64,000 bases of DNA from Nitrososphaerota archaeon. GTDB taxonomy: Archaea; Thermoproteota; Nitrososphaeria; Nitrososphaerales; Gagatemarchaeaceae. The notes beneath the pieces are model-generated. The model searched no databases and was not told the DNA's origin. It saw only the letters and a program-made list of their open reading frames with translations. Numbering within the stretch: position 1 is the stretch's first letter; each line of letters starts with the position of its first letter. The DNA is taken from the NCBI GenBank assembly GCA_029785085.1, contig JAFMAI010000004.1, positions 37,546-101,545 on the forward strand, in the 5' to 3' direction. Shown here in pieces: positions 8,916-17,755 of the stretch. The translations under genes were made by a program, and so were the position numbers.

Positions 8916-9239
8916 CTATCTGCTTCGTGTGCGTCGTTTCGTCGGTCTGACGCCGGCACGCGCCACCTTCTCTATTGCCGTGGCGAGCCCGAAATCCCAC
9001 GCGGTGACGCCTCCTGCGGAGTGGGTCTGAAGGGCCAGGGTGACTTTGGTGTATCGCAGGTGGATGTCCGGATGGTGCTCCTGCTCTTCGGCCACCCTCG
9101 CGACCTCTCCGATGAATGCGATGCCATCCATGAACTCCTCGAACTCGTAGGTCTTCGTGATGAATCTCCCTTCCTTCTTCCAGCCGTCGAGCCTTTTCAG
9201 CTCGGTGTCGACTTCGGACTTGTCCAGGCGCCTCGGCAC
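8916..9239 (-). CDS. phhB: Pterin-4a-carbinolamine dehydratase family protein
   Basis: Predicted 4a-hydroxytetrahydropterin dehydratase. The 107 aa protein is the usual length and contains the active-site block EHHPDIHLRYTKVTLALQTH, with the catalytic His-His-Pro and later His, followed by AGGVTAWDF. In organisms without aromatic amino-acid hydroxylases, members act in molybdopterin or other pterin metabolism. The start is GTG, with an AAATTAAAG box about 26 bases upstream. It is monocistronic. Confidence 0.9.
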   Translation of the reverse strand: MPRRLDKSEVDTELKRLDGWKKEGRFITKTYEFEEFMDGIAFIGEVARVAEEQEHHPDIHLRYTKVTLALQTHSAGGVTAWDFGLATAIEKVARAGVRPTKRRTRSR

Positions 9240-9300
9240 GCGTGCCTATGGCCCGCCCATGGTCTTTAATTTAGCGAACCGGCAAGGTGATTTGACAACG

Positions 9301-9312
9301 TGCGTTAACGCA
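9301..9312. promoter_or_regulatory. Perfect 12-base palindrome before the 9338 gene
   Basis: TGCGTTAACGCA is perfectly self-complementary. It sits 26-37 bases before the TTG start at 9338, where a TATA box or operator would lie. Confidence 0.4.
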
Positions 9313-9337
9313 TCCTCCCTCGAACACACGTGCCGTA

Positions 9338-9658
9338 TTGCAGGACAAGAAGGTGCTACAAAGCGCTGCCGAGTCCCTCGTGCGAGTCGCAGAGACGAAG
9401 TCCGACGTAGCGGGGAAGACAGAAACGTCCGCCCTGGCCCGGCATGTGGAAGGGCTCACAAAGCCGAAGTCGCCTTCGTCGACGATGAAGAAAGCCGGGG
9501 TCGCGCTAATCGCCGCCCCAGATCCAGTGACGGGCGTGGCAGGGGTGGCGCTCCTCGCTTCGTCGTTCGCCCTCAAGAACAAAGAGCCCGCGAAGATCGC
9601 CGACATCGCGGCAGAGACCAGGAAGATTCTCCGCGAAATCCAGTCCTTTAGGATTTAA
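9338..9658 (+). CDS. Hypothetical protein with a C-terminal hydrophobic segment
   Basis: A 106 aa protein not assigned to a family. A charged helical N-terminal half (residues 1-50) is followed by an Ala/Val-rich segment (about 52-78, containing APDPVTGVAGVALLASSFAL) that could cross or lie on a membrane, then a basic-acidic helical tail. It starts at TTG 9338. The placement between promoter-like elements and ordinary codon use support it being real. Its function is unknown. Confidence 0.5.
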   Translation: MQDKKVLQSAAESLVRVAETKSDVAGKTETSALARHVEGLTKPKSPSSTMKKAGVALIAAPDPVTGVAGVALLASSFALKNKEPAKIADIAAETRKILREIQSFRI

Positions 9659-9683
9659 GTAGCCGCGGCTCCCCGCGCCGCTG

Positions 9684-9977
9684 ATGGAGCTGAAGCCGTC
9701 GAAGGGGCTCAAGGTCAATGTCAACGCCCAGCGCGAAGCGATTTTCGGGGACGAGTCCGTCAATGTCCAGAAGGTAACCATAGGCAACGGCGCCAGGACA
9801 GGCGTCATGACCGGTCGGGCTCTCGTCGGGTTCTGCGAGGTCGAGATGAAGAAACTCGATGGTGGCAACCACTGGTACCCCATCGAGGATCTTACGGGCG
9901 AGAACGGCGAGAAGATAGTGGAGGAAGAGATACCAGTTGAGCTCGACGAAGGCGAAGGGCCCGAAGAAGAATCCTAG
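9684..9977 (+). CDS. Hypothetical acidic-tailed small protein
   Basis: A 97 aa protein of unknown function. The first 70 residues look like a small beta-rich domain (GLKVNVNAQREAIFG, VQKVTIGNG). The last 25 are strongly acidic (EEEIPVELDEGEGPEEES). The ATG at 9684 lies 26 bases after an ATTTAAG box, which supports the start. Its stop is 4 bases before the start preferred for the next gene, so the two are probably co-transcribed. Confidence 0.55.
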   Translation: MELKPSKGLKVNVNAQREAIFGDESVNVQKVTIGNGARTGVMTGRALVGFCEVEMKKLDGGNHWYPIEDLTGENGEKIVEEEIPVELDEGEGPEEES

Positions 9978-9981
9978 CAGC

Positions 9982-10314
9982 GTGCCGGCTGCGGGCGGGG
10001 CCGAGCTGGTCTTCGTCATCGACGTGTCATCGTTTACCGAGAACGGCTTCGTGGGCGTCACGCCATACCAGGGGAAGAGGGTGAATCTGGAGTTCGACGA
10101 CAAAGGCGAAGGGGTCTTTCTGACGCCTGAGATGGCGGCCCGCCTCCAGGTGCGCGAAGGCTCTAGGCTGACCCTGATGCTCGAGGACGGCTCGAGCGGA
10201 GCGGTGGAGTTGACGGTCGCCGGGGTGGGCAGCAAGTTGAGAATCTCCGACCCCAGAGCCTACTATGGCGTCGGGAGGGAGGGGGGCGCGGTCCTCAGGC
10301 TCAGGAGAGCCTAG
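9982..10314 (+). CDS. Hypothetical small beta-rich protein
   Basis: About 110 aa, no family recognised. It contains alternating hydrophobic strands (ELVFVIDVSSF, GKRVNLEFD, SRLTLMLEDGS, GAVLRLRRA), suggesting a compact beta fold. GTG at 9982 directly follows the upstream stop; a TTG at 9937 would lengthen it and overlap the previous gene by 41 bases. Same strand and tight spacing suggest an operon with the acidic-tailed protein. Confidence 0.5.
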   Translation: MPAAGGAELVFVIDVSSFTENGFVGVTPYQGKRVNLEFDDKGEGVFLTPEMAARLQVREGSRLTLMLEDGSSGAVELTVAGVGSKLRISDPRAYYGVGREGGAVLRLRRA

Positions 10315-10316
10315 AC

Positions 10317-11081
10317 TTACTTCAGCACCGCGTCGCCGTCGGAGTCAGGGAGGTCGTACCACTTGGTCCTCTCGCCTACCCTCGCCCGCATCTTCCATCC
10401 GAAACTCTTCGGGGCGGCTTCCATCATGGACATTAGCTTCCGGACCCGCGAGCGGACCATGTCGCTCTCTTCTCCAGCCAACTCAGGCGCCCTGGCCATC
10501 ACGGCCTCGAGGGTCTTCCAGAACGTCGTGTAGACGCCCCAATCCTTGGAACATAATTCGGCTATCTCGTCCCCTCTGATGCCGTCCGGTCCAGACGTCA
10601 CATCGAAGTCGCGGAAAGCTACTACCATGTCCTTGTACTCCTTGTCGGTCTTTTCCACGACCTGCAGCTTGGTCATCAGAAGCTGCGTGACAGGGAGGGT
10701 GTAAGTGCCAGCCAGGATGTTCTCCTTGAAGTTGAACTTGTGGCACATGACGAACTCATCCAGGAAGAGGTCTACCCTCCTCTTGTTCGTCATGTCGTAG
10801 TAAATCAGCCTCTGTCCCATGTTCAGCTTGTTGAAGAGCTCCCGGGGCTTGTAGCCTAGGCCTTCCAGGATCTTCATTATCGCGCGGGAGTCCTCTCTCT
10901 TCCCCATCAGGTCGATATCCTTGTTCTCCCTGAAGTAGCGCGGGTCTCTGGAGCTTGCGCAGAGCTTCTTGAACGCAAGGCCTCCGAGGAGCCTGAGACG
11001 GACGCCCTTGGACTCTGCTTCGTCGATGATTTGCGTCGCCGCCTCCAGGGCGTCAGTCGGGAGCAAGACTAAACTCTCCAT
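10317..11081 (-). CDS. Predicted nucleotidyltransferase-fold protein
   Basis: A 254 aa protein with an N-terminal region like AbiEii-type or minimal nucleotidyltransferases: LRLLGGLAFKKL, then ENKDIDLMGK, with the DxD-type acidic pair expected for metal binding, and RRVDLFLDE supplying a third acidic residue. The C-terminal half is helical and unassigned. No partner antitoxin or toxin gene is seen next to it, so a toxin-antitoxin role is not supported. A CTTAAAT box (about 11107-11114) lies 26 bases before the ATG. Confidence 0.55.
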   Translation of the reverse strand: MESLVLLPTDALEAATQIIDEAESKGVRLRLLGGLAFKKLCASSRDPRYFRENKDIDLMGKREDSRAIMKILEGLGYKPRELFNKLNMGQRLIYYDMTNKRRVDLFLDEFVMCHKFNFKENILAGTYTLPVTQLLMTKLQVVEKTDKEYKDMVVAFRDFDVTSGPDGIRGDEIAELCSKDWGVYTTFWKTLEAVMARAPELAGEESDMVRSRVRKLMSMMEAAPKSFGWKMRARVGERTKWYDLPDSDGDAVLK

Positions 11082-11196
11082 GCAGGTGTCGAACAGGGGC
11101 CTTTCGGATTTAAGATGTCTTTTACATCATCATGTTGAACGCGACCAGAAATGGGAAGCCTCAGCAGGCGTCCAGGCTCAGCCAGGCCTCCCCGAA

Positions 11197-11217
11197 GGGG
11201 CTCCGAAGGGGAGCCCC
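11197..11217. terminator. Strong GC hairpin
   Basis: GGGGCTCC (11197-11204) pairs perfectly with GGAGCCCC (11210-11217) around a short GAAG loop. It lies between two minus-strand genes, past the stop of the 11246-11554 gene, so it could protect or terminate that transcript. There is no T-run after it. Confidence 0.35.
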
Positions 11218-11245
11218 GCGAAACCCGTCCCGTCTTCCCGGCCCC

Positions 11246-11554
11246 CTAGTCCTTCCTCTTGCGCGTACTCTCGAGGGTCCAGTGGGGTCTATCCCAGAGT
11301 TCTTCATAGCCCGCGGAGTCTCTGATCAGAATCCTTCCTCCGTCTGAGTCCAGCAGTTCCACGGCTGGGACCTGGGCCCTGAACCGCGCGTACTCCGGGT
11401 CGGTCATGCCGACGCTCTTCTTCTTCCCAATGGTCGCGTGCCAGTCGGCGCTCGTGCCATCCAGCGAGAAGTGGACCGACGTGGGGCCCGCCTGGAAGTA
11501 GAACCTCGCGTACCTTAGCCTTCTGGGAAGTTTGTGCTCGAGCATGAACTTCAT
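11246..11554 (-). CDS. Hypothetical protein
   Basis: A 102 aa basic protein of unknown function, beginning at the ATG at 11554 (another Met follows three codons later). It is rich in aromatic and charged residues (ARFYFQAGPTSVHFSLDGTS, YEELWDRPHWTLE). On the minus strand an AATAAGG complement (CCTTATT) lies 26 bases upstream, consistent with a leaderless transcript. The interval between that box and the start holds a tRNA-like sequence on the opposite strand. The longer reading frame that runs through it is rejected. Confidence 0.45.
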   Translation of the reverse strand: MKFMLEHKLPRRLRYARFYFQAGPTSVHFSLDGTSADWHATIGKKKSVGMTDPEYARFRAQVPAVELLDSDGGRILIRDSAGYEELWDRPHWTLESTRKRKD

Positions 11555-11579
11555 TGGCGGTTCGATTCCGCCACTCCCA
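11524..11579 (+). other. tRNA-like remnant (T-arm plus acceptor 3' side)
   Basis: Bases 11556-11572 form a perfect consensus T-arm (GGCGG TTCGATT CCGCC), followed by ACTCCCA, the expected 3' acceptor strand. TGGGA at 11524-11528 can pair with TCCCA at 11575-11579. Only about 26 bases lie between, forming one hairpin (GAAGTT/AACTTC), so D and anticodon arms are missing. It reads as a decayed tRNA or the tRNA-end scar of an integrated element. It overlaps the start of the minus-strand gene. Confidence 0.45.
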
Positions 11580-11671
11580 ATAAGGGTTGCCTCGTCACTT
11601 TCGCAGGCGGACTTTCTCTGTTCCCGGACCTCCTTCCAAAGTTTAAACTCCTTACACTCCACGCGGAGTCG

Positions 11672-13495
11672 TTGCCTGAGGTCGACACTTCTGGAGCTGA
11701 ATCCCGGACCATCGCCGGTGTGCAGGCGTCCACCCGCTTCCTGCTCAACACCTTCAAGGCCAAGATGCGTGCGCTCGAGGAATGCGGCCCTGAAATCAAG
11801 GCGCTGCTCAGGTTCGGGGTGGACCTCAGGGGAGCCGCGTCGACGGCCGGACGATTCTTCGGCGCGGACACGGTAAGCTACCTGGCCATCGACGGGACCA
11901 ACTCCGTGGACCAGCAGCTCGACCTCATCGTGTTTTACGTGGGCGCCTTCGCCTACTCCGGGACGGTGACCTTCCGCGAAGGCGGGGTCGCGGTGGGAGC
12001 TCCGCGGGCCACGGACGACGGCCTCTCGGCGTCTGCGGCTATCCCTCTGTCGGAAGAGGACGCCGCACAGGTGTTCGGCCAGAAACGAGAATCAGGCGTG
12101 GAGGTCGACCCGGAGCGACTGCCGAACGCCCTGATGCACATGGCAGAATACTATCTCGCCTTCCGAGGTGTCTCGGAGGACCCAGAGAGGAAGATCGTCC
12201 TACTGGACAGGACCCTGGCGGGGGATGTCGCCCACCTGGTCTGGAGTACCAGGGACCTCATAAAAGACAGGCGATGTGTCCTAGAGGGGCTGGACACACC
12301 CTCTGGCAAGGTCACCGCGCTTGACCTCGAGTTGGCCAGGATGCTCCTCCCCAACGAGCAGCTTGCCACCCCCACGCCGAGGAGCCAGCTGCTGAAGTTC
12401 GCGGCCGTCCTCGCGCTCTTTGCCGGGGAACCGCTGACCTCCAGCGAGCTCATCGCCCGCATGGGCGCAGACCTCGAATGGACCGACAAGCTGGGCGAGG
12501 ACCTCCTCGAGCTCGACGACCAGTTCAGCGGCTTCGAGCAGACTTCCCCCGCCTTCAGGCTCAGGCCCGGAGCCTCGGCCTATTGGGACCGGGTACTCGC
12601 GGCTACGCTCGCCGTCGCCAGCCATGTGTTCGCTCCGGCGGGGGGGCATCCGCTCCGCGTGAAGGGCGGGGGCTCCGAGCGCTGGGTCACCGCGGACGAC
12701 CTTGACTTCATGGTCCTTGTCCTGATCAGGGCGCTCACCAGGAAGGCCTGGTCCGACGGAGTCCTCCCGATCGGGTTCATCAAGGACACCAACGCCTTCG
12801 AACTGGTCAACGCGGTCGTCCCCATCCTCGGCTATGCCGGGCTGGTCACTTCGGAGGGGAGGTTCCCCAACTTCAACAGCGACAAGATGCTCCTCCAGAC
12901 GAACAGCGTGGTCAACGCCGCAACCATCCCGACCCCCTGGTATACACCAGAGATCGACGCTTCCTTCAGGACAATGGCGCCCAGAGACGATCCCAGTCTG
13001 GCAGCCGGGAAGGCTCGCGTGAACGGCGCCTTTGAGAACGTCATCTATCCCGAGAGGGTCTACCTGAAGTCCTATGTCCAGCTGTGGAGCAGCGAGTCGA
13101 CTCCCAGCGTGAGGAGCCACGTCTTCACCTACGACCGACCCGTGTACCCGGGCTACGACCACTGGGACGAGGTCACCCTGCTCAACAAGGACGGCCCCGC
13201 CGACGTCAGAATACACCCGGTGCTCCACTTCAGGAGAGGCTCCGATCTGACCAACATGGTGATGGCCATGCTGACTGAGATGGGGAAGGAGGTAATCCCC
13301 GAAGCCCTGGGTCATAACTACCCGCTCTTCCTCGCCGATAAGAAGGCAAAGTCGGTCTTAGAAGAGACGAGACAAGCCTACCTGAGCGCGGTGGCCATAG
13401 AGATGGCAAAGTCGGACCTCGACCAGCAGGTGCTCTTCTCCCGCAGGTTCAGAGACTACCGCAGCCAAATAGAGGGACGACGGAGGGGGGGCTGA
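11672..13495 (+). CDS. nurA: NurA-like 5'-3' nuclease (DNA end resection)
   Basis: Nuclease partner of HerA in archaeal double-strand-break resection. The 607 aa protein keeps NurA hallmarks: AIDGTNS with Asp74 (motif I), VLLDRTLAG with Asp179 (motif II), and a C-terminal YPLFLADKKAKSV block. It is longer than typical NurA (about 300-450 aa); a large insert (about residues 210-440) separates the second Asp from the C-terminal motifs. TTG at 11672 is chosen because TTTAAAC lies 26-30 bases upstream. The herA gene starts 2 bases after its stop, so the pair is one operon. Confidence 0.8.
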   Translation: MPEVDTSGAESRTIAGVQASTRFLLNTFKAKMRALEECGPEIKALLRFGVDLRGAASTAGRFFGADTVSYLAIDGTNSVDQQLDLIVFYVGAFAYSGTVTFREGGVAVGAPRATDDGLSASAAIPLSEEDAAQVFGQKRESGVEVDPERLPNALMHMAEYYLAFRGVSEDPERKIVLLDRTLAGDVAHLVWSTRDLIKDRRCVLEGLDTPSGKVTALDLELARMLLPNEQLATPTPRSQLLKFAAVLALFAGEPLTSSELIARMGADLEWTDKLGEDLLELDDQFSGFEQTSPAFRLRPGASAYWDRVLAATLAVASHVFAPAGGHPLRVKGGGSERWVTADDLDFMVLVLIRALTRKAWSDGVLPIGFIKDTNAFELVNAVVPILGYAGLVTSEGRFPNFNSDKMLLQTNSVVNAATIPTPWYTPEIDASFRTMAPRDDPSLAAGKARVNGAFENVIYPERVYLKSYVQLWSSESTPSVRSHVFTYDRPVYPGYDHWDEVTLLNKDGPADVRIHPVLHFRRGSDLTNMVMAMLTEMGKEVIPEALGHNYPLFLADKKAKSVLEETRQAYLSAVAIEMAKSDLDQQVLFSRRFRDYRSQIEGRRRGG

Positions 13496-13497
13496 CG

Positions 13498-15297
13498 ATG
13501 CAGCCCTTCGACGACCTCGATGGCGAGTTCAAAGCCCGGCTCCGTGAGATTGCGACCACCACACGCTCCACGGTGGACAACTCGACTGTCACCTTCCGTA
13601 CCGCAAGGGTCGACTGCGAATACACCCCCAACGTGATCAAGCGGCTGGCAATGGGGCAGCTGATCGCCATCCCCAACGTCCAGGCGCTGGGGGCCAACAG
13701 CTCGTACTCGCTCTACGAGATAGCAGACGTCTATCCAATGCACTACTCGATGCTCACTCTCGACCGCTCTCAGCCTGCGGCCATCAGGACTGAGTTCATG
13801 GATCTCATCCAGAAAGAATGGGAGAAGGGATCGAAGAGCACCTGGATAGAGATAGTCGCCGCGCCCATAGGTCACGTGATGAAGACGGCGGCTGACGGCG
13901 TCTCTTATGAGAGGAGGGCGATGGCCCCGCTCACAGGCAGCCAGGTGAAGCTACTCAGCAAAGAGGCGATAGAAGAGCTCATCTGCTTCAAGCCGCAGGG
14001 GCGCGACGCGGACGACTACTCGCTGGGGAAGCTCCTAGGCTTCACCGACGGCTCCATAGCGTTCTCGGTCAACCTGGAGCAGCTGATACATTACATGAGC
14101 GGGACGTTCGCCTTCACAGGCAGCGGCAAGTCCAACCTCACTGCAACCGTCATACGCAAGGCGCTCCACGCCATACCTGACCTCAAGGTGGTCATCTTCG
14201 ACGTCTCGGCAGAGTACGGGATACACATACTCGACGTCCTCAACCGCCTTCCGAGCCGCGTGCTTTTCACTGATTCGTTCAAGGACAGCAAGAGCCCCGA
14301 GGCCGAATACTTCAAGCGCCACGCCACTCCCGAAGCGCTTACCGGAAGAGAGAAGGACTTCTACCCCAAGATAGCCCAGCTGTTCGCGGCAGGGAAGGTC
14401 GAGTTCCTCCAGACCAGGATGGCCGGGGAGGAGGATGCAGCGAGGTTCAGCACCTATGAGGGAATCGTCGAGGTACTGTCCAACACCCTCAACGAGAAGT
14501 ATGGGCCCGTCCAACAGAAGATACTCGTCCCCCAGGTGATAGAACTCATCAAGGGGTTCCTCCGCGAGAACAAGCTCGACATCGAGGCCAGGTTTGACGC
14601 CAAGACCATGGACCTCATCCGAAAGATACAGCCGCTGCTAGCAGACCTCCCGGCGAACAGCGCGCTGAAGAAGGCATTCGACAGCCTCGCCCGGATAGTG
14701 GAGTCCATCCCGGAAATCGAAGAGGAGGAAGAAGGTTACAGCTGGAGTAGGCTCTCGGAGGAGATACTCTCTACAGACAAGGGCTCGCCTAGGGTGTTCG
14801 TCGTCAACCTCCCGGAGGCCGAGGACGCCAGACTCGAGACCGCCAACGTCATCAACGAGGTCTTCAGGAGGCGCAAGCGGAGCTTCACCCTCTCTCCCCG
14901 CGTGCTGTTCGTAATCGACGAAGCGCAGGAGTTCATCCCCCAGAACACCAGGAAGGAGGACGGCACGGACCAGTCGAGCAGGGCTCTGGAGCGGCTCCTC
15001 AGGCACGGCAGGAAATACCATCTCAACTGCTGGGTCGGCACCCAGAGGGTCGCCCACCTGAACACCAACGCCCTTCAGCAGCTTCACACCTACTTCGTGT
15101 CGACGATGCCGAGACCCTATGACCGACAGCTCATCTCGGACACCTTCGCCATAGACGACGCCTTCATGGAAAGGACGCTGGCCTTCCAGAACGGAGACTG
15201 GCTCCTGACCAGTTTCAAGGCCACGGCCACTCAGAACATCCCTGTTTTCTTTCACGCGGAGAACAACGAAGAGATCCTGGACAAGTACCTGAAGTAA
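13498..15297 (+). CDS. herA: HerA DNA translocase/helicase
   Basis: Hexameric FtsK/HerA-family ATPase that drives DNA through the NurA nuclease during break repair. The 599 aa protein has a HAS-barrel-like N-terminus, Walker A FTGSGKSN (Lys211), Walker B VLFVIDEAQEF (Asp474, Glu475), and an arginine-rich ALERLLRHGRKY segment followed by VGTQR, the sensor region. The C-terminal helix ends EEILDKYLK. It directly follows nurA, the standard archaeal pairing; mre11/rad50 are not in the window. Confidence 0.93.
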   Translation: MQPFDDLDGEFKARLREIATTTRSTVDNSTVTFRTARVDCEYTPNVIKRLAMGQLIAIPNVQALGANSSYSLYEIADVYPMHYSMLTLDRSQPAAIRTEFMDLIQKEWEKGSKSTWIEIVAAPIGHVMKTAADGVSYERRAMAPLTGSQVKLLSKEAIEELICFKPQGRDADDYSLGKLLGFTDGSIAFSVNLEQLIHYMSGTFAFTGSGKSNLTATVIRKALHAIPDLKVVIFDVSAEYGIHILDVLNRLPSRVLFTDSFKDSKSPEAEYFKRHATPEALTGREKDFYPKIAQLFAAGKVEFLQTRMAGEEDAARFSTYEGIVEVLSNTLNEKYGPVQQKILVPQVIELIKGFLRENKLDIEARFDAKTMDLIRKIQPLLADLPANSALKKAFDSLARIVESIPEIEEEEEGYSWSRLSEEILSTDKGSPRVFVVNLPEAEDARLETANVINEVFRRRKRSFTLSPRVLFVIDEAQEFIPQNTRKEDGTDQSSRALERLLRHGRKYHLNCWVGTQRVAHLNTNALQQLHTYFVSTMPRPYDRQLISDTFAIDDAFMERTLAFQNGDWLLTSFKATATQNIPVFFHAENNEEILDKYLK

Positions 15298-15319
15298 TGT
15301 CCCGTCGTCTCGCCGGTGG

Positions 15320-16789
15320 TCACTCAGAGGGGGCGGCCGGTCCAGGGTGGTAGTCAGCCTTCTGCTTCTTCGTCATGTACGCCGGCACGGCGCCGAACAA
15401 GCTGATGAATCCCATTATCAGAAACACGCTGTGCAACGACCCCACGAACCGCTCCAAGACCGCGCAGGCCCCGGCCGGGGGGCAGATGGATGAGGCGGTC
15501 CCGGCGAAGATGCCCTGGAGGACCGTGGTAGGGACGCTGGCCGCCATCACTGCGAACGCGAGTCCGAGGCTGAGCAGGAACCCCGTGTTCACCAGGGTCG
15601 AGTTCATCCCTGACGCTATTCCCCTCCGCGCCGCCGGGGTCGCATTCATCACCGACGCCACGTTCGGCGCCACGAACATGCCACCGCCCGCCCCCGCCAG
15701 CACCATGGGCACGAGCAGCTCGATGTAGTCAGACGAGTTCCCGAAGGGGAACAGACCGAACCAGAACAGCGCCACCGAGGTGACGAGCAGCCCTGCCGTC
15801 GACAACCCTCTGGATCCGACCTTGTCCGAGAGGTACCCGCTCAGGGGGCCGAGTGTCACGAAGGCGACCGAAAACGGGATGAGCCAGAGCCCCGCTGTGA
15901 AGGCGTCAAGCAGGAGCACCCCCTGGAAGTAGAAGACCAGGACAAGCGACACCCCTCCCCTGGCGACGGAGGCGAGAAGGTTGCTCGCCATCCCAGTGGC
16001 GAACGCCTTGATCCTGAACAGGGACAGGTCCATCAGGGGATACCGCACCCTCGCCTCGGTGATCACGAAGCCTGCTACCATGGCTATCCCGACCGTCATC
16101 ACCCCCAGGTAGGCAGGGGCCCAGCCGATCAGGGCGCCGAGCATCAGGCCGACGAGGAAGACCGTCAGCCCCCCCGAAAACAGCACGTTCCCCAGAAGGT
16201 CCAGCTTCTCGGTCCGGCGCGGCTCAGAGAGCTCCCTGAGCTTGAAGTAAGCCCAGATGGTGGCGAAAGACCCAAAGGGGACGTTGATCCAAAATATCGA
16301 CCTCCAGCCGAGGAACGAGCCCGCCAGTATCCCCCCCAGCGCCAAGCCAATGACCGACCCGACGGTCCCGGCGACCTGGTTGAGCCCCAGAGCCCTCCCC
16401 CGTTCAGTGGCAGGGAACGCGTCGGTGAGGAGCGCGGCGGCGTTGGAGAAGATCAACGCTCCGCCAGACCCTTGCACGAGCCTGAACCCCACCAGGGCCA
16501 ACCCGTTCGGCGCGATGCTGCACAGGGCGGAGCCGACGGTGAACAGGGCAAAACCGAGGTTGTAGAGCTTCACCCGCCCGAAGATGTCAGAGAGCCTCCC
16601 AAAGGTCATCAGAAGGGAGGCGGTCACCAGGATATACCCCATTATGATCCAGACTGCCTCGAAGGGGGTCGCGTGGAGGTCCTTGGTTATGGTCGGGAGG
16701 GCTATGAGCACGATGTTGGAGTCGAGGACCGCCATGAAGGCGCCGATGGTGGTATTGATGAGGACGACGTACTTGTATGCGAGTGGCAA
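15320..16789 (-). CDS. MFS transporter, DHA2 (14-TM) type
   Basis: Proton-linked multidrug or metabolite exporter of the major facilitator superfamily. The 489 aa length and about 14 hydrophobic segments fit the DHA2/EmrB branch. Early motifs can be seen: VLDSNIVLIALPTI (antiporter motif D1 near residue 22) and GRLSDIFGRVKLYN (motif A near 65), then a GSVIGLALGGILAG antiporter motif C near 148. It starts with TTG behind a CCTATAGG box. The lone gene's substrate is unknown. Confidence 0.88.
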   Translation of the reverse strand: MPLAYKYVVLINTTIGAFMAVLDSNIVLIALPTITKDLHATPFEAVWIIMGYILVTASLLMTFGRLSDIFGRVKLYNLGFALFTVGSALCSIAPNGLALVGFRLVQGSGGALIFSNAAALLTDAFPATERGRALGLNQVAGTVGSVIGLALGGILAGSFLGWRSIFWINVPFGSFATIWAYFKLRELSEPRRTEKLDLLGNVLFSGGLTVFLVGLMLGALIGWAPAYLGVMTVGIAMVAGFVITEARVRYPLMDLSLFRIKAFATGMASNLLASVARGGVSLVLVFYFQGVLLLDAFTAGLWLIPFSVAFVTLGPLSGYLSDKVGSRGLSTAGLLVTSVALFWFGLFPFGNSSDYIELLVPMVLAGAGGGMFVAPNVASVMNATPAARRGIASGMNSTLVNTGFLLSLGLAFAVMAASVPTTVLQGIFAGTASSICPPAGACAVLERFVGSLHSVFLIMGFISLFGAVPAYMTKKQKADYHPGPAAPSE

Positions 16790-17755
16790 CTTTTGCGCGT
16801 CCTATAGGGGGTTCGGATAAGTCTGTCTCACGCTGTGCGCCGGCAGCCACCGCAATGACGGACTCAAGAGATCTGGGTCGGACAGCATGAGCGTGGCGTC
16901 GAATGGGAACCGAGAACGGGTCCCATGCTAGAAGGATGTATGTCCTGCTCCCTCAAGCGTCAGCTGGGTGCAAGGCCCGGACCGCCATAATTCAGACCTC
17001 CTGGACCGGCTGTGTCGTATGCGAAGATCTTCCCGATGGTTATCGAACCCGGAGCCACCCAGGCGCCAATGACCAGTCCGTCACGCGAACTGGTCACGAT
17101 GCACTCGCAGACGAGATAGGTCGTTCCGTTGTTGCCGAAGCTTACAGTGCCATCGGAGAAGTCATACGGGTTTCCGCACGTGGAGTAAAGCCCTCCATAG
17201 GGCCTCAGTTCGGAGACCGAGTAGCCGTTGGAAGCCAACCGCGAACTCACGGCCGGCAGGTGCAGTATGGTCGAGTTCATCGCGTATTCCTGGAAGGGGA
17301 ACGAGTCGTTCTGCCACAGCTCACCTCCTGCCAGCTTGCACGAGTAGGTCTACCCGTACGAGCCTGCACTTCTCGTACTGGATGCGCCTTTGGGACCCTA
17401 GGCAGAGGTGGCAACGCCGAGGTCCGGGGGGACCAGAGATACGGGGAATCGCTACATGGCGAGTTCGCAGGGCTGTTCAAGCTCAGGGTCGGCGACTACA
17501 GGATAATCTACGCCCTGACTGGATCAGATGCCCTGATGCTCAGGATTCGACACCGCGGAAAGGCCACGAATGGATTGCGTCAGAAGCGTCTCGGCCGAAG
17601 GCCCTGTTGGACGGCACGACGTGGCGAGTCGCCCCTTGAAGGGCGCCCCTGGCTACTCCACGGAGCTGTAACAAGCTAGGCAGTATCGGCGAGGCTCCAG
17701 GACGACGCCGAAGCGGCTGTCTGCCCGCAGTCAGGGAAAGCGGCGCGCCGGTCTC
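16790..17755. other. Gene-poor stretch with decayed fragments
   Basis: No intact gene is supported over about 960 bases. A RelE-like fragment lies at about 17428-17568 on the plus strand (listed separately). On the minus strand, 16960-17280 encodes about 106 aa with a plausible secreted-protein composition (SVSELRPYGGLYSTCGNPYD), but it has no clear promoter or family. The region looks like a degraded accessory patch. Confidence 0.4.
17428..17568 (+). pseudogene. RelE/ParE-type toxin remnant
   Basis: About 47 codons encode GDQRYGESLHGEFAGLFKLR, then VGDYRIIYALTGSDALMLRI and RHRGKATN, the C-terminal half of RelE-superfamily mRNA endonucleases (core KLRVGDYRIIY with its catalytic Arg/Tyr). The N-terminal half of the toxin is absent and the upstream frame has unrelated composition, so the gene is broken. 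No antitoxin is seen nearby. Confidence 0.55.
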
